A stretch of DNA of 64,000 nt, taken from the NCBI RefSeq assembly GCF_028622095.1, contig NZ_CP115165.1, positions 2,043,501-2,107,500 of the forward strand, in the 5' to 3' direction. The position numbers and the translations under genes were made by a program. The notes beneath the pieces are model-generated. The model made no database searches. It was not told where the DNA came from and was given only the letters and a program-made list of their open reading frames with translations. Origin of the DNA: Deinococcus aquaticus. GTDB taxonomy: Bacteria > Deinococcota > Deinococci > Deinococcales > Deinococcaceae. Below are positions 54,339-64,000 of this stretch, in pieces. Position 1 is the first letter of the stretch. Every line of letters starts with the position of its first letter.

Positions 54339-55756
54339 GCCGGTGCTCCGGCCTGCTCCTGCGGCGCGTCCAGGCCGGTCAGGGGGGACAGGGGGCTGCT
54401 CAGTACCCGCGCGTACAGGCCCAGGTACGACCGGGCCGGGGCGTCCCAGCTGAAGCTCAGGGCCATGGCCCGCTCCACGCGCGCCGCCCAGTCCGCCCGG
54501 TCGCCGAACGCCGCGAACGCCTCCTGGCACGCGGCCGTCAGGTCCGCCGCCGTCGCCTGCTCGAACGTGAAGCCCACGTCGCCCGGCACGGTATCCACCA
54601 GTCCCCCGGTCAGGCGCACCACCGGCAGCGTCCCGTAGCGCATGGCGATCATCTGAGACAGCCCGCACGGCTCGAAGCGGCTGGGCATGGCAAAGGCGTC
54701 CGCCCCAGCGTAGATGCGGTGCGCCAGCGGCTCGTTCATGCCCTGCGCGAACACCACGCGCGGGTGCGCCGCCCACTCCCGCAGGCCCGCCTCCAGCGCC
54801 GGGTCACCGCCGCCCAGCACAACCACGTTCCAGTCCTGCACCAGTTGCGGCAGCGCCAGGATCAGCAGGTCCATGCCCTTCTGCTCGGCCAGCCGGCTGA
54901 CACTCGCCAGGATCGGCGCGCCGTCCAGCCCGAACTCCGCGCGCAGCGCCGCCACCGCCGCACCCTTGCCAGCCGGGTCCGAGAACGACGGCACGTCCTG
55001 ATCGGTGCGCGGGTCCCAGCGTTCCTGATCCAGTCCGTTCAGAATCCCGCTCAGGCGACCCTCGGCCTCCAGGCGGGTCATCAGGCCCTCCAGTCCCTCC
55101 CCGAACGCCGGGGTGGTGATCTCGCGGGCGTACGTGGGACTGACCGTCGTCACCTGCGACGCGAACACCAGCCCCGCCTTCATCAGGTTCACGTCCCCGT
55201 GAAATTCCAGCCCCTCGGGCGTCAGCGTCCAGTCGGGCAGGCCCGTCCAGGGCGCGCCGTCCGGCAGGTTCCAGCGGCCCTGGTACTGAAGGTTATGCAC
55301 GCTGAACACCCCCCGCACGCCCGACAACCGCGCGCGCGCCACGACCAGACCTGCCTGCCAGTCATGCCCGTGCAGCACGTCCGGCACGACCCCCAGCCCC
55401 GCCAGGACCGGCAGGACCGCCCGCCCGAACTGACTGAAGCGCCACACGTCGTCCGGGTGGTACAGGCCCGGCCGGTCAAAGCACGGCAGGCCCACGAACA
55501 CGAAGCGCACCCCGCCGCGCCGCACCTCGCCCACCCGCACCGGCGGCAGCACCGGCAGGCCCGGCCCCGACATATCCGGCAACGTGCCACTCCAAACCTC
55601 GGTCACCTCGTCCGGCACGTCCGCGTACCAGGGCGACACGACCGTCACCTCCGCCCCCAGGCGGGCCTGCACCAGGGGCAGCACCCCCAGCACATCACCC
55701 AGCCCACCGGACCGCGAGAACGGGAACACCTCGGACGCCACGTGCACGACTTGCAT
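54335..55756 (-). CDS. glgA: Glycogen synthase
   Basis: A 473-residue GT5 glycosyltransferase using ADP-glucose. The N-terminal acceptor motif reads SRSGGLGDVLG, with Arg where the usual motif is K-x-GGL. HGHDWQAGLV, VTTVSPTYAREITT, ILNGLDQERWDP and the C-terminal AMPSRFEPCGLSQMIAMRYG are standard. TACAGT lies seven bases before the ATG, a leaderless start. Confidence 0.95.
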   Translation of the reverse strand: MQVVHVASEVFPFSRSGGLGDVLGVLPLVQARLGAEVTVVSPWYADVPDEVTEVWSGTLPDMSGPGLPVLPPVRVGEVRRGGVRFVFVGLPCFDRPGLYHPDDVWRFSQFGRAVLPVLAGLGVVPDVLHGHDWQAGLVVARARLSGVRGVFSVHNLQYQGRWNLPDGAPWTGLPDWTLTPEGLEFHGDVNLMKAGLVFASQVTTVSPTYAREITTPAFGEGLEGLMTRLEAEGRLSGILNGLDQERWDPRTDQDVPSFSDPAGKGAAVAALRAEFGLDGAPILASVSRLAEQKGMDLLILALPQLVQDWNVVVLGGGDPALEAGLREWAAHPRVVFAQGMNEPLAHRIYAGADAFAMPSRFEPCGLSQMIAMRYGTLPVVRLTGGLVDTVPGDVGFTFEQATAADLTAACQEAFAAFGDRADWAARVERAMALSFSWDAPARSYLGLYARVLSSPLSPLTGLDAPQEQAGAPA

Positions 55757-55797
55757 ACCCCGCACTGTACCCGCCAGACCCACCCACACCCCACAGT

Positions 55798-55826
55798 TTG
55801 ACAATGCAGGCCCCCGTTGCTACACT
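55798..55826 (+). promoter_or_regulatory. Promoter of the tRNA-Ile2/tRNA-Val operon
   Basis: TTGACA (55798-55803), 17-base spacer, TACACT (55821-55826), 40 bases before the first tRNA. Confidence 0.85.
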
Positions 55827-55865
55827 TCCCCTCGCCTGAACGACGGGCACGGCGCAGGCGCCTGA

Positions 55866-55941
<76 letters not shown>

Positions 55942-55948
55942 ACAATCC

Positions 55949-56023
55949 GGGCGGTTAGCTCAGTGGTAGAGCATTCGCTTCACACGCGAAGGGTCGTAGG
56001 TTCAAATCCTATACCGCCCACCA
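55949..56023 (+). tRNA. tRNA-Val (anticodon CAC)
   Basis: A 75-base cloverleaf with CCA, eight bases after tRNA-Ile2. Acceptor GGGCGGT pairs with ACCGCCC; anticodon arm TTCGC-TTCACAC-GCGAA shows CAC. Confidence 0.95.
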
Positions 56024-56028
56024 GAACA

Positions 56029-56060
56029 GAAAAATACCCCGCTTAGGCGGGGCTTTTTCT
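56029..56060 (+). terminator. Terminator of the Ile2/Val tRNA operon
   Basis: CCCCGC (56037-56042) pairs with GCGGGG (56047-56052), flanked by GAAAAA and CTTTTTCT. Confidence 0.9.
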
Positions 56061-56110
56061 TGTGAGTTCGTTTGCATGCGTTCAGTTGCGCGGCCTGAAC
56101 GGGGTCCGCT

Positions 56111-56320
56111 TCACTTCATGCCGGCGTTCCCGGTCTGCTTGACGGCTTCCATGCGGCCCAGCGCCTCCAGCCAGTCGGCCTCGTTCACGCTGTCCAGCAG
56201 CTGCCCGTCAAAACGCCCGGCCAGCACGTCACGCATGGCCTCGGCCTCCAGCAGACTGGCTCCCTCACGGCCCAGCTTCTCCAGAATCGGGTCCAGACTC
56301 ATCGAGCGGCTGATCATCAT
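56111..56320 (-). CDS. Small helical protein of unknown function
   Basis: A 69-residue, probably all-helical protein (LDPILEKLGREGASLLEAEA, SVNEADWLEALGRMEAVKQT). GGAG lies two bases before the first of two adjacent ATGs; the second ATG (56317) may be the real start. No motif recognised. It diverges from the TrmB-like regulator. Confidence 0.6.
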   Translation of the reverse strand: MMISRSMSLDPILEKLGREGASLLEAEAMRDVLAGRFDGQLLDSVNEADWLEALGRMEAVKQTGNAGMK

Positions 56321-56451
56321 GACTCCACCGTACCGCCGCGCCGCCACCCCGCAGGTGAAGCCCGGCCCCGCGTGACCTTCATCTGGCCCGCTCAGCTGAC
56401 TGCTCTCAGGCGCGCCTGCCCCGCGGCCCGCATCCCGTATGCTGAGCAGCG

Positions 56452-57159
56452 ATGAGCGCCGTGATCCACCTGCAAGCGCTCGGGCTGACCGAGTACGAAG
56501 CCCGGGCCTACACCGCCCTCCTGGCCCTCGGGCGCGCCGTGCCCGCACGCGTGGCCCGGCAGGCCGGCATTCCCCGGCCCAAGATCTACGAGACGCTCGA
56601 ACGCCTCGAAGGGCGCGGCTTGGCCGCCAAGGTCGGTCAGAACCCACTGGAGTACGCACCGCTCAGTGCCCGCGAGTACCTGGCGCGCGCCCGCCGCTCC
56701 TTCGACGACCGCCTCGGCGCGCTCGACCGCGACCTGTCCCGCCTCGCCCCGGACCCCGCCCCGGAAGCCGTGTACCACCTGCACGGTGAGGCCGCCATCC
56801 GCAGCCTCTGCGAGGACCTGACCCTCAACGCCCGCCGCAGCCTGTACATGGCCGGCGAGGCCAGCTTCGCCGAGCGCCTCGAACGACTCACCCCACGCGG
56901 CGTTGAACTGCACCGCACCGCCCTGGACCACGTGCCCGGCATCGCCGCGCACGGGCAGCGGGCCTTCCTGCTCGCCCGCGACGGCGAGGCCGCCCTGATC
57001 GCCCATTTCATAGAAGAAGACGGCGCGGGCGAGGCGCACGGCGTGCACACGCACAACCCCGTCATCATTCACCTGATCGAAGGGTACGTGCAGCTCGCCG
57101 CGCAGCACCCCGGCCAGCACTCCACCCCGAATGCTCCAGACCCCACCAGCACCCCCTGA
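56452..57159 (+). CDS. TrmB-family transcriptional regulator
   Basis: A 235-residue regulator. The N-terminal winged helix (LQALGLTEYEARAYTALLAL, VARQAGIPRPKIYETLERLE, GLAAKVGQNPLEYAPL) is the TrmB signature; a short coiled coil and a C-terminal PLD-like effector domain (HGEAAIRSLCEDLTLNARRS) follow. TrmB proteins commonly sense sugars; the ligand and targets here are unknown. TATGCT lies eight bases before the ATG. No transporter is adjacent. Confidence 0.88.
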   Translation: MSAVIHLQALGLTEYEARAYTALLALGRAVPARVARQAGIPRPKIYETLERLEGRGLAAKVGQNPLEYAPLSAREYLARARRSFDDRLGALDRDLSRLAPDPAPEAVYHLHGEAAIRSLCEDLTLNARRSLYMAGEASFAERLERLTPRGVELHRTALDHVPGIAAHGQRAFLLARDGEAALIAHFIEEDGAGEAHGVHTHNPVIIHLIEGYVQLAAQHPGQHSTPNAPDPTSTP

Positions 57160-57182
57160 CGCCCCGCGCACCCCCACGCCTG

Positions 57183-57211
57183 TTGACAGGTCGGGAGACC
57201 GCTGTTAATCT
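57183..57211 (+). promoter_or_regulatory. Promoter of the tRNA-Ala/tRNA-Met operon
   Basis: TTGACA (57183-57188), 17-base spacer, TAATCT (57206-57211), 35 bases before tRNA-Ala. Confidence 0.85.
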
Positions 57212-57244
57212 ATCTGAGCCTCGAAAGGGGTCAGTGGGAAAAAG

Positions 57245-57321
<77 letters not shown>

Positions 57322-57329
57322 GAGAACGC

Positions 57330-57353
57330 CCCCGCCCCAAGGCGGGGTTTTTT
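57330..57353 (+). terminator. Terminator after tRNA-Ala
   Basis: CCCCGCC (57330-57336) pairs with GGCGGGG (57341-57347), then six T. It lies only four bases before tRNA-Met, so tRNA-Met depends on read-through or an unseen promoter. Confidence 0.85.
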
Positions 57354-57356
57354 CAA

Positions 57357-57433
<77 letters not shown>

Positions 57434-57441
57434 AAGGTAAG

Positions 57442-57470
57442 AATCCTCGTCCTGGACGGGGATTTTTTTT
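57442..57470 (+). terminator. Terminator after tRNA-Met
   Basis: AATCCTCGTCC (57442-57452) pairs with GGACGGGGATT with one G-T, followed by a run of eight T in total. Confidence 0.92.
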
Positions 57471-57527
57471 ATACCCGGTTCACGGGATCGATTCACTGGC
57501 AGGGATCGTTTGCTCCAGCGGGGTGCA

Positions 57528-57573
57528 AACAGCAAGGCCCGCCGGACTGCTCGGGGCGGCGGGCCTTGCTGTT
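57528..57573 (-). terminator. Terminator of the proline-rich membrane protein gene
   Basis: AACAGCAAGGCCCGCC (57528-57543) pairs perfectly with 57558-57573 around a 14-base loop, 13 bases past the leftward stop. Confidence 0.75.
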
Positions 57574-57586
57574 CTGTTACGTCTGT

Positions 57587-59764
57587 TCAGTTGCCGGGCC
57601 CGGTGTTAGCGGGTGGCAGGGCGGGAATGGCCTGCAGTGAAATGGCCGGGGGTGGAGTCTCGGCGGGCGGTTCGGTCGGTGCGGGCCCGGCGGCGTCCGT
57701 GTTACCAGGGCCGGCGTTACCAGGGATGGGATTGCCAGGACTGGTGCTGCTGGGGCCTGCGTTGCCGGGGCTGGTGCTGACGGGGATGGTTTCACTGGTG
57801 GCCGCGGTGTCCGCGACCGCGTCGGCGGGCGTGGTATCTGCGGGGGCGGGGGTGCTGGCGGTGTCTGCGTCCGGGCTGCCGGTATCGGTGCTGCTTTCGT
57901 TTGCGCTGCCCGTGGCGGGCAGGGGAGCGCTGGTCGCGGCCGGTGCCGTCCGCGCAGAGGCTGGTGCGGGTCGGGGCGCAGGTCGGGGCGCGGGCTGCCG
58001 GACGGCTGGCGTGACCGGGGCGTCCTGAGCGGCGGGCGCGTCACCCGTGACCTGCGGGACTGGCGGGGTGGGCGCCGCGTCCGGCGTGGGCGTGACCGTG
58101 ACGGTGGGCGTGACTTTCCCCGGTGCGGGCTGCGGGACCACCTGCGGTTTCGTGGGAGTCGTGGCCGGGGCGGGTTCCACGGGTTCGGTGATCGGGTCAA
58201 CCATGCTGGGCGTGCTCACGCCGTCTTCCGTGCTGGTCTGCTGGCTGCTGGTGAGGTCCGGGGCGGCGGCGCGGCGGGTCAGGGTGGTGGCGGCCAGCGC
58301 GGCAACCAGGAGGGCCCCGGCGACCATCCACACGACGGGGCGCGGGCGGGCGGCCGGGCGGGTGGGTGCGTCGGCGTTGCGGGGAATGATCAGCGGCCCC
58401 TCCTGAATCGGGGCGGCGATGAGTGCGGGTGCGGCGACCGGGAGGGGAGCTGCGGGAGGAACGACCGGCGCGGGTGACTGGATCGGCGCGGGAGGCGTGA
58501 CTGGTGCAGTCGGTACTGGCCCGGTGGACGCGGGCGGCGCGGCGGGCGCGGCGGCCGGGAGTGGCAGGGTGATGTCCGGCGCGGCGGCGGGGGTGCGGGG
58601 CGTCACCTGCGCGTCCCGCAGGGGCAGCAGGCTGGCGTGGGTGCGGCGCTGCTCGCTGCTGCGGCTGGCAGTCACGCGGGTCAGGGTGTCGATGGCGCGC
58701 TGCACGGCCTCCTGCTGCGCCGCCGCTTGCGTCTCACTGGTGGGCGTCTGGGCGTGCATGGCGATCAGGTCATGCAGGGTGCGGTCCAGATCAGCCTGCT
58801 GGGTGGCGAGGACCTGCCGGTCGGCCGCCTGACGCACGCGCACGCTCAGGGGTGCAGCCAGGGCCGGCGTGCCGGTGGTCTGTGCCAGGGCCGTCTGCCG
58901 CTCCTGCACGTGCTCCTGCGCGGTGCGCAGCTGGTCTTGCAGGTCGGTCACCACGGCCGCCAGTTGCTGCGCCGGGTCCGTCCAGGCGTCCGGGAACTGC
59001 GCGAGGCGCGCTTCCAGCCGGGCCTGCATGGCCTGCATCATCACGCCCCGGATGTCGTCCTCGCCCAGCCGCGAAACCCGTTCAGGCAGGCGCAGGGCCT
59101 CCACACTCAGGTGCGCGTGGGCCGGAGTCAGGCGCAGCACGTCCGGCTCGCGGTACCGTTCGGGCGGCACGAACCCCACCTGCACCGTCTGACCCGTCTG
59201 CAGCGTGAATACGTAGTGCCCCTGCGCGTCCGTCACGGCCCACACCTGTTGCCCGTCGGCTTCGGCCCACACCTGCACGCCCGCCACCGGCTGGCCTTCC
59301 AGGGCGTTCAGGACGCGGCCCTGCACGAACGACAGCGTCGCCGCGTGCAGGTTCAGCAGGTCCGGCAGGCGCGCGGCGTCAGCGGGCTGCCAGTCCGCGC
59401 GGGGCCACGCGCCCCCCTGCTCCTGAAGGCTGGCGTGCAGCGCGGCAGGCAGCGTGTCGTCGGGCAGGCCGGTCAGGGCGTTCACAGGAACCGCCGCGTA
59501 CCCGTGCCCGGCCAGCCACGCACGCAGGGCCGAGGCGGCCAGGGCGGCCTCCTGAACATCGTCGGCCAGCAGGTCGATGCCGCCGGGTCCGACCAGCGCC
59601 GCCTGAACCGCCCGGGCGCCTGGGCCCGGCAGCGTGAAGTCCAGCAGCGCCACGGTCTGCGGGGACCAGCGCAGCACCCGCCCGATCTGCGCCGCCCACG
59701 CCTCCGTCAGGGCAGGGTGCAGTGGGCCGGGACCGCTGAACACGCGTTCGCCGGGCAGACTCAC
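57587..59764 (-). CDS. Membrane protein with CarboxypepD_reg-like domain and Pro-rich tail
   Basis: A 725-residue protein of unknown function. N-terminal 140 residues have no recognised fold; residues 147-225 form a carboxypeptidase-regulatory-like beta domain (VLNALEGQPVAGVQVWAEAD, TDAQGHYVFTLQTGQTVQVG); 235-385 are helical/coiled coil; 390-475 are Pro/Ala-rich; one membrane helix spans about 477-494; and a 230-residue Pro/Thr/Ala tail with PGNAGP-type repeats follows. With no signal peptide, the N-terminal part is probably cytoplasmic and the tail outside. GTG start without clear signals. Confidence 0.72.
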   Translation of the reverse strand: MSLPGERVFSGPGPLHPALTEAWAAQIGRVLRWSPQTVALLDFTLPGPGARAVQAALVGPGGIDLLADDVQEAALAASALRAWLAGHGYAAVPVNALTGLPDDTLPAALHASLQEQGGAWPRADWQPADAARLPDLLNLHAATLSFVQGRVLNALEGQPVAGVQVWAEADGQQVWAVTDAQGHYVFTLQTGQTVQVGFVPPERYREPDVLRLTPAHAHLSVEALRLPERVSRLGEDDIRGVMMQAMQARLEARLAQFPDAWTDPAQQLAAVVTDLQDQLRTAQEHVQERQTALAQTTGTPALAAPLSVRVRQAADRQVLATQQADLDRTLHDLIAMHAQTPTSETQAAAQQEAVQRAIDTLTRVTASRSSEQRRTHASLLPLRDAQVTPRTPAAAPDITLPLPAAAPAAPPASTGPVPTAPVTPPAPIQSPAPVVPPAAPLPVAAPALIAAPIQEGPLIIPRNADAPTRPAARPRPVVWMVAGALLVAALAATTLTRRAAAPDLTSSQQTSTEDGVSTPSMVDPITEPVEPAPATTPTKPQVVPQPAPGKVTPTVTVTPTPDAAPTPPVPQVTGDAPAAQDAPVTPAVRQPAPRPAPRPAPASARTAPAATSAPLPATGSANESSTDTGSPDADTASTPAPADTTPADAVADTAATSETIPVSTSPGNAGPSSTSPGNPIPGNAGPGNTDAAGPAPTEPPAETPPPAISLQAIPALPPANTGPGN

Positions 59765-59996
59765 GCGGGCCGCCCAGGGCTGAATACGGCGGACCGGCGG
59801 GGTGGATGAGGAAACGGAACAGCGCAGGGCAGCATTCCCACGAGTGTAGGGGATGGGAAGCGCCGCCAGCCGGGGCCAGCGCGCCCAGTGCCCCCGTCAG
59901 GGGAGAGGTGGGGGTCAGGGAAGCTGCCGGCCCACCCGGCGGAACTGCAACCCTGGCCGGCATCCGGGAAAGCGGGTCGGGCCTAGAATGACGCTC

Positions 59997-61441
<1,445 letters not shown>

Positions 61442-61457
61442 CCGGACAGCTGCAAGG

Positions 61458-61491
61458 CACGCGCCGCCCCGGAGTCCGGTGGCGGCGCGTG
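61458..61491 (+). terminator. Hairpin after tmk
   Basis: CACGCGCCGCC (61458-61468) pairs with GGCGGCGCGTG (61481-61491), between convergent genes. Confidence 0.65.
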
Positions 61492-61523
61492 TGTCGATCG
61501 GCCGTGACGCTGTTGAGTCCTGT

Positions 61524-62390
61524 TCAGCGGCGGGGGGCGGCGCGGCCACCGACGCCGGGGTCGACTTTCACGCCCGGCACCTTCACCTCGAACAGCGTGC
61601 CCCAGCGTTTGCCGGTCAGCAGCAGCGTGCCGCGTTCCGGTACGAACGCAATGCCGTTGGGTACGTCGTCGAAGGTCAGGGGACGCCCGGCCTGCGCGGC
61701 CTCCCGGCTGACCTCGCGGGTCAGGGCGGACACGTCGATCCAGGCGGTGACCTTTCCGGTCTGCGCGTCGATCCGCGCGATCCGGTCGGTCAGCCACACG
61801 TTCGCGTACACGCTGCCCTGCACGTACTCCAGTTCGTTCAGGTTCTTCACGGCCTGCCCCTGATCCGTGACGCGCACGGTCCGGACGCTCCGGAAGGTTT
61901 TCGGGTCGCGCCAGACCAGCGCGGACGTGCCGTTACTCATGATCAGGTTCTTCCCGTCGTGCGTGAGGCCCCAGCCCTCCCCGCTGTACCGGAAACGGCC
62001 CGTTTCCTTCAGGGTAGCCGCGTCGAACGTGAAGGCCAGGCCGTCCTGCCAGGTCAGGTGGTACGCGGTCGAGCCCAGCACGGTCACACCCTCGCCGAAC
62101 GCGCTGGCGAGCGGGGTGGCGACCTGCATCTCCGGCTTCCCGGTTTTCAGGTCGGTGCGCCGCACGCCGGAACGCCCGGTTTCGCCGGTGCTTTCCACGT
62201 AGCGTCCGCTGCCCAGGTACTGCAGACCCTCGGTGAAGGCCGCGCGGTCGTGCGGGTAGCGGGCTGTGACGACCGGCACGATGACCGGCGTCACCGTCTG
62301 GGCCGCCGGGGCCGGCGTGGTCTGGGCTGCGGCCAGGCCTCCCGCAGCCAGGAGCAGGAAGGAACACAGAAGAAGGGAACGGGCGCGCAC
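61524..62390 (-). CDS. Exported glutaminyl-peptide cyclotransferase
   Basis: A 288-residue secreted protein of the bacterial/plant-type (beta-propeller) glutaminyl cyclase family, which forms N-terminal pyroglutamate. Signal peptide RARSLLLCSFLLLAAGGLA ending AAAQ; propeller motifs RYPHDRAAFTEGLQYLGSGR, VTVLGSTAYHLTWQDGLAF, NLNELEYVQGSVYANVWLTD and PNGIAFVPERGTLLLTGKRW. The GTG start follows TACCAT by six bases, a leaderless-type signal. An open frame further upstream enters repeat copy G. Confidence 0.9.
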   Translation of the reverse strand: MRARSLLLCSFLLLAAGGLAAAQTTPAPAAQTVTPVIVPVVTARYPHDRAAFTEGLQYLGSGRYVESTGETGRSGVRRTDLKTGKPEMQVATPLASAFGEGVTVLGSTAYHLTWQDGLAFTFDAATLKETGRFRYSGEGWGLTHDGKNLIMSNGTSALVWRDPKTFRSVRTVRVTDQGQAVKNLNELEYVQGSVYANVWLTDRIARIDAQTGKVTAWIDVSALTREVSREAAQAGRPLTFDDVPNGIAFVPERGTLLLTGKRWGTLFEVKVPGVKVDPGVGGRAAPRR

Positions 62391-62459
62391 GCCTTCATGG
62401 TAGACCGCGGCGGCCCGCAGAACTTCATGCTTTCTGAAGGCTGTCCAGAATGACACGCC

Positions 62460-62552
62460 ACAGTCCGTTCTGCTCCTGCTCTGCGGGGCAGCTCTACGAG
62501 TCGCGTCCGCCCGGACCCAGTGGCTTTGTAGGCCATTCAATCGGAGTCCGGA
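62460..62552 (-). repeat. TNA-flanked intergenic element, copy G (truncated)
   Basis: Minus-oriented partial copy. The end near queG reads TCGGAGTCCGGA and is followed by TCA (62553-62555), the queG stop codon. The extra block with CTCTGCGGGGCAGCTCTACG (the long-form insert) is present, but the far half is missing and the outer boundary near 62460 is uncertain. Confidence 0.65.
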
Positions 62553-63656
62553 TCAGGCTTCGCCCAGGATCGCCGCCGCGCCCTCCCGCACGGCCTCGTG
62601 CGGGTCGTCCAGCAGCGCGCGCACTCGGCCCGCCTCGCCCCACTGGCCCAGCGCCCAGGCGGCTGCCTCGCGCACCTCCCAGGCGGGGTCCTGCGCGCCG
62701 GCCAGCAGCAGCGGCCAGCCCTGCGGCGCGCGGGTGTTGCCCAGGACCGTCAGTGCGTTGCGGGCCATGCCCTTGCGGCGGGGGCGCAGGAACGCCGTGC
62801 CTGCCCACTGCCGCTCGAATTCACGCTCGCTGATCCCGAAGAACCGGCTCAGGTCCGGATGTGCCAGCTGCGGGTCCGGGCGCAGCAGCCTCGCCAGCGG
62901 CCCGGCTTTCACGGTCCAGGGGCAGACTTCGCTGCACACGTCACAGCCGAACAGCCAGTCGCCCACCCCGGCCCGCAGGTCGTGTGGGACCGGCCCGCGG
63001 TGCTCGATGGTCAGGTACGACACGCAGCGGCGCGCGTCGATGGCGCGGTCCGGGCCGATCGCGCCGGTCGGGCAGGCGCTCACGCAGCGCAGGCAGCGGC
63101 CGCAGCGGTCCGGGTGCGCCGCGCCGCTCCCCCCGGCGGGCAGGTCGGTCAGGACGACCGCCAGCGTCACGAACGCGCCCAGGCCCGTGTTGATGGTCAT
63201 GCCGGACTTCCCGCGCCAGCCCAGCCCCGCGCCGGACGCGAACAGCCGTTCCATGACCGGCCCGTGATCCACGTACCCGCGCGCCCGCACGCCCAGCGCC
63301 GCCGCCTCCTGCTCCAGCCGGGTCAGGACCGGCTGCAACTGATCGTGGTAGTCCGGCGTCCAGGCGTAGCGCGCCACGCGGCCCACCCGCACGCCCCCGT
63401 CCGGCACGAGCGGCGGCTCGAAGGCGTGCGATACACCCAGCACCAGCACGCTTCCCACACCCGGCAGCCGCTGGGCGGGATCGGCCCGCACCGGCAACTG
63501 CCGTTCCAGGTAGGTCATGCCCGCGTGCCGCCCGGCGTCCAGCCACGACTGGTACTCCTGCACGGCGGCGGCCGGCACTGGCGCCGGAGCCCAGCCGACC
63601 GCGTCGGCGCCCAGCGACAGGGCCAGTTCGGACAGCAGATCGGCCGCGCTACTCAT
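62553..63656 (-). CDS. queG: Epoxyqueuosine reductase
   Basis: A 367-residue cobalamin and iron-sulfur enzyme of the last queuosine step. Cobalamin-binding N-terminal part (ARYAWTPDYHDQL, GYVDHGPVMERLFASGAGLG, GKSGMTINTGLGAFVTL), two 4Fe-4S motifs (CGRCLRCVSACPTGAI and CDVCSEVCPW), then a HEAT-like C-terminal repeat (DPAWEVREAAAWALGQWGEA, DDPHEAVREGAAAILG). The ATG start is formed at the edge of repeat copy H, and the stop abuts copy G. Confidence 0.95.
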   Translation of the reverse strand: MSSAADLLSELALSLGADAVGWAPAPVPAAAVQEYQSWLDAGRHAGMTYLERQLPVRADPAQRLPGVGSVLVLGVSHAFEPPLVPDGGVRVGRVARYAWTPDYHDQLQPVLTRLEQEAAALGVRARGYVDHGPVMERLFASGAGLGWRGKSGMTINTGLGAFVTLAVVLTDLPAGGSGAAHPDRCGRCLRCVSACPTGAIGPDRAIDARRCVSYLTIEHRGPVPHDLRAGVGDWLFGCDVCSEVCPWTVKAGPLARLLRPDPQLAHPDLSRFFGISEREFERQWAGTAFLRPRRKGMARNALTVLGNTRAPQGWPLLLAGAQDPAWEVREAAAWALGQWGEAGRVRALLDDPHEAVREGAAAILGEA

Positions 63657-63759
63657 GCGGACTCCGATTGAACGGTCTGCAAGAACCGTTCAATCCGAGC
63701 AGATGCGAGCAGGAGCAGAGGCGGGTTCCGGGGTGCGACCGAAACAGACGGAATCCGTA
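63656..63759 (+). repeat. TNA-flanked intergenic element, copy H (short form)
   Basis: A 104-bp copy from TGCGGACTCCG to CGGAATCCGTA with TCA on both sides (63653-63655 and 63760-63762). The first hairpin GATTGAACGG/CCGTTCAATC is perfect; most of the second hairpin is deleted. Its left edge overlaps the queG start codon. Confidence 0.85.
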
Positions 63760-63820
63760 TCACGGGGCGCAGTATGCCCCGAAAGCAGCCCGGCCAACCG
63801 TGGCAGGTGACTGAAGGGGG

Positions 63821-64000
63821 TTACCCGAGTTGAGCGGCGGCCGCCTCGTCCAGGAACCAGACCGGGCCGGTCACGCCGGCGACCGGGTGGTGTCCCTCGC
63901 CGCGCTGCACCTCGGCCAGCACGCCCGCCTTGCCGGCGCCCGTGACCAGCAGCCAGCGCTGACGCGCCGCGTTGATCTCGGGGAACGTGAAGGTCAGGCG
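63821..64000 (-). CDS. pgl: 6-phosphogluconolactonase (5' end beyond the window)
   Basis: The last 59 residues before the stop are visible: [40 protein letters not shown], then [13 protein letters not shown]. This matches the C-terminal part of DevB-type 6-phosphogluconolactonases (the N-AAR, VTG-x-x-K and W-x-LDEAA positions), the second step of the oxidative pentose phosphate pathway. The catalytic N-terminal part is outside the window. Confidence 0.82.
   Translation of the reverse strand, partial: RLTFTFPEINAARQRWLLVTGAGKAGVLAEVQRGEGHHPVAGVTGPVWFLDEAAAAQLG

Overview
The window reads as a chromosomal segment of a Deinococcus species. The evidence is a GC-rich genome with strong GC3 codon bias, typical Deinococcus proteins (an L13 with a VKTYIPKND start, a Mug-type uracil-DNA glycosylase, a pilMNOPQ cluster), and many genes whose only start signal is a TANNNT -10 box 6-9 bases upstream of the start codon. 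That last trait matches the leaderless mRNAs known in this genus. No transposase, phage module, CRISPR array or rRNA operon is visible. The content is mostly core housekeeping genes with scattered intergenic repeats.

Layout. 1-2.1 kb: a Nudix hydrolase (cut by the left edge) and a divergent dNTP triphosphohydrolase, then tRNA-Ile(GAT). 2.1-8.3 kb: four-CBS protein, a lone PD-(D/E)XK-like protein, lipB-lipA, a coiled-coil protein, rplS and a HAD hydrolase. 8.3-13.1 kb: a ModF-like twin ABC ATPase with an exported protein, a histidine phosphatase, an SPFH/NfeD pair and an ABM-domain membrane protein. 13.1-17.9 kb: rplM-rpsI and the shikimate cluster aroC-aroK-aroB-aroQ. 17.9-23.7 kb: the type IV pilus/competence alignment complex pilM-N-O-P-Q. 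24.1-31.9 kb: a lipoprotein, murF, 5'-nucleotidase, acetamidase and a large secreted VWD/CARDB protein. 31.9-40.4 kb: fakA with an Asp23 protein, M17 aminopeptidase, ParB-like protein, YuiH-type oxidoreductase, mug, a membrane protein and an exported alpha/beta hydrolase. 40.5-44.5 kb: glyS behind a glycine T-box leader, and two lipoproteins. 44.8-53.4 kb: a UvrD/HelD-like helicase, dus, an M42 peptidase divergent from apaG, an orphan histidine kinase and a TrmJ-like methyltransferase. 53.4-57.5 kb: glgA with a GNAT protein, and two tRNA clusters (Ile2/Val and Ala/Met) flanking a TrmB-type regulator. 57.5-64 kb: a proline-rich membrane protein, a Nif3 protein with tmk, a glutaminyl cyclase, queG and the end of a 6-phosphogluconolactonase gene.

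The most unusual content is non-coding. A family of eight imperfect-palindromic intergenic elements (about 75-155 bp) has ends of the form TACGGA(C/T)TCCG. Six copies are flanked by exact 3-bp TNA duplications (TCA or TGA), and several copies abut a stop codon or a start codon. Two internal hairpins show compensatory changes between copies. A second element of about 127 bp (49975-50101) has TAAGTAC ends and also finishes inside a stop codon. Other regulatory signals are a complete T-box switch before glyS, a 16-bp perfect palindrome between rplS and its divergent neighbour, and a stem-loop in the rplM leader.

All calls come from reading the sequence and supplied translations by eye. No database search, folding or alignment program was run.
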